The notes below the pieces were generated by a model. That model did no database searches and was not told where the DNA came from. It saw only the letters and a list, made by a program, of their open reading frames with translations. From Lentisphaerota bacterium (GTDB lineage: Bacteria > Verrucomicrobiota > Lentisphaeria > Oligosphaerales > JAFGRS01), in contig JAAYZO010000894.1 of the NCBI GenBank assembly GCA_012514865.1, positions 1 through 16,545 of the forward strand: DNA of 16,545 bases, in the 5' to 3' direction. Below, in pieces: positions 12,245 to 16,545 of the stretch; the stretch's first letter is position 1; each line of letters begins with the position of its first letter. Both the position numbers and the translations under genes were made by a program.

Positions 12245-15025
12245 GTGGCGGACCAGCACGACGTCTTCAGATGCTTCCGGAAGCGTGACGGCACCGAGGT
12301 GCCCTTTCGTCGCGACAAGATCGAGCACGCGGTGCAGAAGGCCGGTGAGGCCGTCTCGCGTCGGCAGGGCGTGGCGGTCGATGCGGCGGTAGCGGTCCAG
12401 GTTGCCGACCGCGTCATCGACCAGCTCGACAACCCGCTCTGCGAGTACTACGTCTTTCCGGACGAGCAGGGGCGGCGGGTTCCCTGCATCGAGGACGTCC
12501 AGGACCTGGTCGAGATCACGTTGGCCGAGCTGGGGCAGGCCGACACGGTGGCGGCTTACAAGCGCTACCGCAAGCAGCGCGAGGTGGCCCGCCGGCGCAT
12601 CCAGGTCCGCGACCGCGGGGCGCAGAAGCGCGCCGATGTGACCGACCAGAGCCTGCTGCTGGTCGAGTCGGTCTCGTCGAGTCTGACCCTGCCCTGGGAC
12701 CGCAGCCGGATTGTGCGCCAGATTGTCGAGAAGACGGACCTCTCGGTGGAGCTGGCGGTGAGCGTCGCCAAGGCGGTGGAGAACCAGCTCATTGCCAGTG
12801 ACCTGAAGCAGGTCAGCACGGCCCTGATCCGTGAGCTGGTCAACAACGAGATGGAGGCGCGCGGCTTCCGCGAGCAGCTCCGCGACCTGTCGCTGTACCG
12901 CATTCCGCGCGACTTCGTCGAGAACCTGATGTACACGAAGCCGACGGAGAACAGCAACATCGTCAGCAACAATCCCGAGGCAGTCAACCTCGGGCTGGCC
13001 GAGATGATCCTCAAGCAGTGGGGCCTCGAGACCATCTTCAGCCCCGAGGTCAAGCGCGCCCACAACACCGGCGCGGTGCATCTCCACGACCTCGGCTACC
13101 CGCACCGCGTCTACTGCTCGTCGCACTCGATCGAGTACATCAAGAAGTACGGCCTGCAGGGCCTGTCGAACCTCAACACCGAGAGCAACCCGGCGCGCAG
13201 CGCCTCGGTGCTGACCGGTCATCTGAACACCTTCCTGGCGTCGATGCAGGCGAACTACGCCGGTGCTCTCGGCATCGCCTACATCAACATCTTCTACGCG
13301 CCCTACCTCGAGGGCCTCAGCCGCCGCCAGATCAAGCAGATCGCCCAGGAGCTCATCTTCAACGGCTCGCAGAATGCCTTCAGCCGCGGCGGTCAGACCC
13401 TCTTCCTGGATTTCAACATCCATACCGGCGTGCCGAAGTACCTGCGCTCGGTGCCGGCGGTCGGCCCCGGCGGGCACTACATGCTGCGCCGTGCCGACGG
13501 CAGCAAGGTCGAACTCGAGGAGCAGTTGCGCGACGACACCGACGAGACCGGCAACAACCTGATGAACCTCTACGAGCGCCTGCCGGACGGCAAGGACCGC
13601 CTGGTGCTGCGCGAGATTGTCGATGCGAAGCGCGGCGTGATCTACGACCCGGCGGTCGAGAAGGCCCTGGCCGACGCCGGCGAGGCGATCGTGGTCTACG
13701 GCGACTACCTCGACGAGGCGCGGCGCTTCACCTCGGCCCTGCTCGAGGTCTGGGGCGAGGGCGACCGCCACGGGCGCGTCTTCGAGTTCCCGAAGTGCGA
13801 CTTCCATATCAGCCACGAGACCTTCGAGGATCCGGAGCAGTACCGCATCTTCATGGAGGCCTGCGAGCTGGCCAGCCGCAACGGCTCGACCTACTTCATC
13901 TTCGACCGCGACGAGGTCACGCTCTCGGCCTGCTGCCGCCTGCGCACCACCATCGACGACAACCGCATGTTGCGGCATCCGGAGTCGATGCGCTTCTGCG
14001 GCTTCCAGAATGTCACCATCAACATCCCGCAGGCCGCCTACCGCGCCGCCCGGCAGGGCCGCCGCGACTTTGCCGGCCTGATGGCGGAGGTCGATGCCAC
14101 CATGGACCTGGCGGTGCAGGCGCACCTGCAGAAGCGCGCCAAGGTCGCCGTGATGATGAGCGAGCCCGGTCGCCCGCTCTACCAGATCGGCAAGCGCGCC
14201 CTCGACGGGCGGCCCTATGTCGAGCTGGAGAAGGCGACCTACATCCTCGGCCTGATCGGCGTCAACGACGCGGTCAAGTTCATCCTCGGCCAGCAGCTCC
14301 ACGAGAGCCGCGAAGCCCTCGATATGGGCCTGCGCATCGTCGCGCATATGTACCTGCGCGCCAAGAAGCTCTCGAAGAAGCACGGGATGAAGCTCACCCT
14401 CGAGGAGTCGCCGGCAGAGAGCGCCGCCCGGCGCCTGGCCAAGACCGACCTGGTGTACTTCCCCGAGGAGGCCCGCGAGACCGTCCGCGGCGACAGCGAG
14501 GACGTCGCCTACTACACCAACTCCGTGCACCTCGCCGCCGATGCCCCGGTCGGTCTGGTCGAGCGCATCGAGAAGCAGGCGATGTTCCACAGCATCATCG
14601 AGTCGGGCGCCATCACGCATGCCTTCGTCGGCGAGGCGCGGCCCTCGGCCGAAGCGATCGCCCAGCTCATGCGGGAGACCTTCTTCCGCACCCAGTCGGC
14701 CCAGGTCACCATCTCGCCCGAGTTCACCTACTGCACCCACTGCGGCCACCAGACCCGCGGCCTGGTGGAGCGCTGCCCGTCCTGCCACTCGACCGAGGTC
14801 CTTGGCGAGACCCGCGTCGTCGGCTACTTCAGCAAGATCCAGAACTGGAACAAGTCCAAACGCTACGGTGAGCTGGTGGCACGCCAGCGCGGCAACTACG
14901 CCGTCGACACCGCCGACGCGGCGGCCCCCGGCGCCCTGGAGACGGCACCGGCAGCACCGGCGGCACCGGCACCGGCGGTCGAGAATGCCACGCTGACGAC
15001 GGCCAAGGCGGGGGGACAGGCATGA
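12245..15025 (+). CDS. nrdD: anaerobic (class III) ribonucleoside-triphosphate reductase, catalytic subunit
   Basis: This glycyl-radical enzyme makes dNTPs without oxygen. Starting at GTG 12245 it has 926 residues: an ATP-cone (about 7-105, beginning VFRCFRKRDGTEVPF), a second cone-like unit (about 137-215), then the ten-stranded barrel. Landmarks are HLHDLGYPHRVYCSSHSIEY (Cys291), TLSACCRL (Cys563/564, thiyl radical region), RFCGFQNVTIN, a zinc site CTHC-X10-CPSC (Cys830/833/844/847) and the radical loop RVVGYFS with Gly860. A 35-residue Ala/Pro-rich tail follows. GTG 12245 has GGGAG 8 bases upstream and directly precedes the cone; TTG 12125 or ATG 12134 would add about 40 unlikely residues. 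The TGA overlaps the next ATG (ATGA). Paired NrdR-like boxes at the promoter suggest repression when dNTP or dATP is high. Confidence 0.95.
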   Translation: MADQHDVFRCFRKRDGTEVPFRRDKIEHAVQKAGEAVSRRQGVAVDAAVAVQVADRVIDQLDNPLCEYYVFPDEQGRRVPCIEDVQDLVEITLAELGQADTVAAYKRYRKQREVARRRIQVRDRGAQKRADVTDQSLLLVESVSSSLTLPWDRSRIVRQIVEKTDLSVELAVSVAKAVENQLIASDLKQVSTALIRELVNNEMEARGFREQLRDLSLYRIPRDFVENLMYTKPTENSNIVSNNPEAVNLGLAEMILKQWGLETIFSPEVKRAHNTGAVHLHDLGYPHRVYCSSHSIEYIKKYGLQGLSNLNTESNPARSASVLTGHLNTFLASMQANYAGALGIAYINIFYAPYLEGLSRRQIKQIAQELIFNGSQNAFSRGGQTLFLDFNIHTGVPKYLRSVPAVGPGGHYMLRRADGSKVELEEQLRDDTDETGNNLMNLYERLPDGKDRLVLREIVDAKRGVIYDPAVEKALADAGEAIVVYGDYLDEARRFTSALLEVWGEGDRHGRVFEFPKCDFHISHETFEDPEQYRIFMEACELASRNGSTYFIFDRDEVTLSACCRLRTTIDDNRMLRHPESMRFCGFQNVTINIPQAAYRAARQGRRDFAGLMAEVDATMDLAVQAHLQKRAKVAVMMSEPGRPLYQIGKRALDGRPYVELEKATYILGLIGVNDAVKFILGQQLHESREALDMGLRIVAHMYLRAKKLSKKHGMKLTLEESPAESAARRLAKTDLVYFPEEARETVRGDSEDVAYYTNSVHLAADAPVGLVERIEKQAMFHSIIESGAITHAFVGEARPSAEAIAQLMRETFFRTQSAQVTISPEFTYCTHCGHQTRGLVERCPSCHSTEVLGETRVVGYFSKIQNWNKSKRYGELVARQRGNYAVDTADAAAPGALETAPAAPAAPAPAVENATLTTAKAGGQA

Positions 15026-15468
15026 CCGCGCGCGCCCGAACCGAGACTCACGAGAGCACGGCTGTCGGCATCGCGACGAAGACCTTCCGCGTGATGGTCT
15101 TCGGCAAGGTCGGCTGCGACAAGTGCGCCATGCTCAACCGCCGCCTCGACCGCCTCTTCGCCGAGGAGGCCTGGCAGGACTTCGAGAAGCAGTACTGCGA
15201 CATCGAGACCGAAGAGGGCCTCATCGCCTTCTGCCGGGCGCAGTGCGTCAACCCCAGCCGCATACCGGCCCTGCTCGTCACCCGCCGGCAGCCGGATGGC
15301 TCCTACGCGCCGCTGACGAGTCGCTGCGCCGGCACTGCCGACGACGTCTGCGGTCGCTCGCGGCTGTACCAGTTCCTCGGCCTGCAGACCGACTACAGCG
15401 ACGCCGGGCATGGCCTGATCACGCCGGCCATGATCGAGGCGGTCCTGCAGGAGGCGCGGGGGGCGTAG
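15022..15468 (+). CDS. CxxC thioredoxin/glutaredoxin-fold protein, candidate NrdD reductant
   Basis: A 148-residue protein. After about 20 poorly conserved residues, FRVMVFGKVGCDKCAMLNRRLDRLF (two parts, residues 22-46) is the first strand, redox pair Cys32/Cys35 and helix of a thioredoxin fold. NPSRIPALLV (about 77-86) supplies the expected cis-proline loop (Pro82). Further cysteines at 59, 71, 75, 102 and 110 are unusual for a simple glutaredoxin and could form extra disulfides or bind metal. It is translationally coupled to nrdD (ATGA) with GGGGGA 5 bases before the ATG, and nrdG follows within 12 bases, so its likely job is to reduce the NrdD active-site disulfide. Some class III reductases are known to use NrdH- or thioredoxin-type donors in place of formate. 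Exact subfamily not recognised. Confidence 0.75.
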   Translation: MTARARTETHESTAVGIATKTFRVMVFGKVGCDKCAMLNRRLDRLFAEEAWQDFEKQYCDIETEEGLIAFCRAQCVNPSRIPALLVTRRQPDGSYAPLTSRCAGTADDVCGRSRLYQFLGLQTDYSDAGHGLITPAMIEAVLQEARGA

Positions 15469-15479
15469 TGGGCTGCACC

Positions 15480-16184
15480 ATGACCGCGGCGTTGTCGCCG
15501 ATCCATGCGTCGTTGCGCCAGGCCTCGATGGTCGACTACCCCGGGCGCCTGGCGGCGGTGCTGTTCACCACCGGCTGCAACTTCCGCTGCGGCTTCTGCC
15601 ACAACGCCGCGCTGCTGGGCACCATGCGCCCGGGGTACTCCTGGGAGCGCCTCGGGGAACTCTGCGAGGACTTCCGTCGCCAGTGGGTGCGTGCGGTTGT
15701 CGTCACCGGCGGCGAGCCGACCCTCGCCCCGGCCCTGCTCGAGACCCTCGCCTTCCTCCGGGAACGCGGCTTCGAGATCAAACTCGACACCAACGGCTCC
15801 CGCCCGGCCGTCCTCGCCGAGGCCCTGCCTCTGGTCGACTTCGTCGCGATGGACATCAAGTGCAGCCTGCCGAGCTACCCCGAGTTCGTCGGTTTCGACG
15901 ACCACGGCGCCATACGCGAGTCCATCGCCGTGCTGCTCGCTTCGGGCAAGCCCTGCGAGTTCCGGACCACCCTCATCGAGGCGGTCCACACCGACGCCGA
16001 GATGCAGGCCATCGGCGAGGCCATCCGCGGGGCGCCGGTCTACGCAGTGCAGGCCTTCCTGCCGCACGACGACCTTCCGGACCCGGCCCTGCGCACCGCT
16101 GCCCGTACGCGCCCGCAGGCCCTGCGCCACGCCGCCGAGATCGTGCGGCCGATGGTGCAGCGCGTCGAGATCCGCGGCGACTGA
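15480..16184 (+). CDS. nrdG: anaerobic ribonucleotide reductase activating protein, radical SAM
   Basis: A 234-residue radical SAM enzyme that generates the glycyl radical on NrdD. The iron-sulfur motif CNFRCGFC gives Cys33, Cys37 and Cys40 (CX3CX2C), followed by HN as in this activase type. VVTGGEPTL (about 74-82) is the SAM-contacting GGEP motif, and KLDTNGSRP and DFVAMDIKCSL are typical of NrdG/PflA-like proteins. Length fits the longer NrdG form (about 230). ATG at 15480 starts just before SLRQASMVDYPGRLAAVLF, the usual opening; GTG at 15468, overlapping the upstream stop, would add four residues and lies nearer to a G-rich ribosome site. It is the last gene of the nrdD operon; no gene follows in the window. 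Confidence 0.94.
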   Translation: MTAALSPIHASLRQASMVDYPGRLAAVLFTTGCNFRCGFCHNAALLGTMRPGYSWERLGELCEDFRRQWVRAVVVTGGEPTLAPALLETLAFLRERGFEIKLDTNGSRPAVLAEALPLVDFVAMDIKCSLPSYPEFVGFDDHGAIRESIAVLLASGKPCEFRTTLIEAVHTDAEMQAIGEAIRGAPVYAVQAFLPHDDLPDPALRTAARTRPQALRHAAEIVRPMVQRVEIRGD

Positions 16185-16241
16185 GCGCCGCGGGCCGGTG
16201 GGCGCCACGGGCGCGCCGGGGCGGGCACGGCGGGAAGAGAA

Positions 16242-16266
16242 GGGGACACCGGGGACACCGGGGACC
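16242..16266. repeat. 9-bp tandem repeat GGGGACACC, ~2.7 copies
   Basis: Two exact units (16242-16250, 16251-16259) and a partial third. It begins 57 bases after the nrdG stop in the non-coding right end. Confidence 0.75.
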
Positions 16267-16281
16267 ATGGACCCGTGCCGT

Positions 16282-16468
16282 GGGGGTGTAGCGGCGGCTG
16301 TGTCAGCCGCTCCCCCGGGAACGCCGAACTCTTGTTCGGCTCCCTGCGGGCGCCGCCGGCGCCCGCAGGGACTTCCACGGACAACCCCAGCGCGGGCTCT
16401 GCCTGCAACCCAAAGGGTTGAGGGTCGGGTGTCGAGGGTTGGCTTTACCGGGCCGCGGGAACGCGGCC
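16282..16468. repeat. array of five hairpins downstream of nrdG
   Basis: (1) GCGGCTG 16294-16300 with CAGCCGC 16304-16310, flanked by GGGGG 16282-16286 and CCCCC 16312-16316. (2) GCCGAAC 16323-16329 with GTTCGGC 16334-16340, loop TCTT. (3) CCCTGCGGGCGCC 16342-16354 with GGCGCCCGCAGGG 16358-16370, a perfect 13-bp stem with a 3-base loop. (4) CAACCC 16406-16411 with GGGTTG 16415-16420. (5) GGCCGCG 16451-16457 with CGCGGCC 16462-16468, loop GGAA. No T-tracts follow, but hairpins 1-3 could end or protect the nrd transcript. No gene is supported from 16185 to 16545. Confidence 0.75.
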
Positions 16469-16480
16469 ACCGCGCCCAAG

Positions 16481-16520
16481 ACACGGACGAACACTGACGG
16501 GCACGGACGGACACGGACGC
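16481..16520. repeat. 10-bp tandem repeat, 4 copies
   Basis: Units ACACGGACGA, ACACTGACGG, GCACGGACGG and ACACGGACGC, consensus RCACGGACGR. It ends 25 bases before the window edge. Confidence 0.8.
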
Positions 16521-16545
16521 GATCTTCGGGCACGGGGTCGGGCCA

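Noticed and set aside
12182..14788. 868-codon minus-strand open frame
   Set aside because: Complete antisense shadow of nrdD, rich in Leu/Val/Asp/Glu from high third-position GC; no motif.
13018..14871. 617-codon plus-strand open frame inside nrdD
   Set aside because: Second frame of nrdD; Arg/Pro-rich and lacking motifs, whereas the nrdD frame carries all family motifs.

Overview
The window is GC-rich bacterial DNA, densely coding on both strands in two blocks that diverge around position 7,430-7,730. The gene content points to a strict or facultative anaerobe with an outer membrane. It has an oxygen-sensitive class III ribonucleotide reductase (nrdD/nrdG), a ferredoxin-dependent sulfide-to-homocysteine module typical of anaerobes, and an ExbB/ExbD/TonB-type energy transducer. 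The pairing of a Gfo/Idh/MocA dehydrogenase with a GH10-like protein, together with many short GC-rich tandem repeats between genes, would suit an anaerobic PVC-type lineage (Lentisphaerota, Kiritimatiellota, Planctomycetota) or a similar glycan-degrading phylum. That placement is inference only.

Left block (minus strand, read from 7425 down to 125): a divergent MnmC-like methyltransferase overlaps rsmA/ksgA by ATGA. Then come exbB, exbD and a proline-rich TonB/TolA-like protein, a Gfo/Idh/MocA oxidoreductase, and a secreted GH10-fold protein that appears to have lost both catalytic glutamates. Two similar promoter-like sequences (TTGCxT, 17-base spacer, CATATTGGA) precede the methyltransferase pair and the exbB group.

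Middle: a complete bacterial type A RNase P RNA gene (rnpB, about 7729-8107) has its own promoter. It is followed by a homocysteine-synthesis protein (HcyBio/COG1900), a translationally coupled NIL-domain 2x[4Fe-4S] ferredoxin, an intergenic array of hairpins, a UPF0280/COG2122 protein, and a metal-dependent phosphatase-superfamily protein. The first three protein families are those linked to sulfide assimilation into homocysteine in Methanosarcina; here they lie together in a bacterium.

Right block: after a 14-copy 7-bp repeat and a 4-copy 9-bp repeat comes a promoter overlapped by two NrdR-like boxes 31 bp apart. It should drive nrdD, then a small CxxC thioredoxin-fold protein, then nrdG. 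The arrangement suggests a self-contained anaerobic dNTP-synthesis operon: catalytic subunit, candidate electron donor and radical-SAM activase. The last 360 bases hold no gene but contain a second array of hairpins and two more 9-10 bp tandem repeats.

Most long open frames on the opposite strand are antisense shadows caused by the high GC content.
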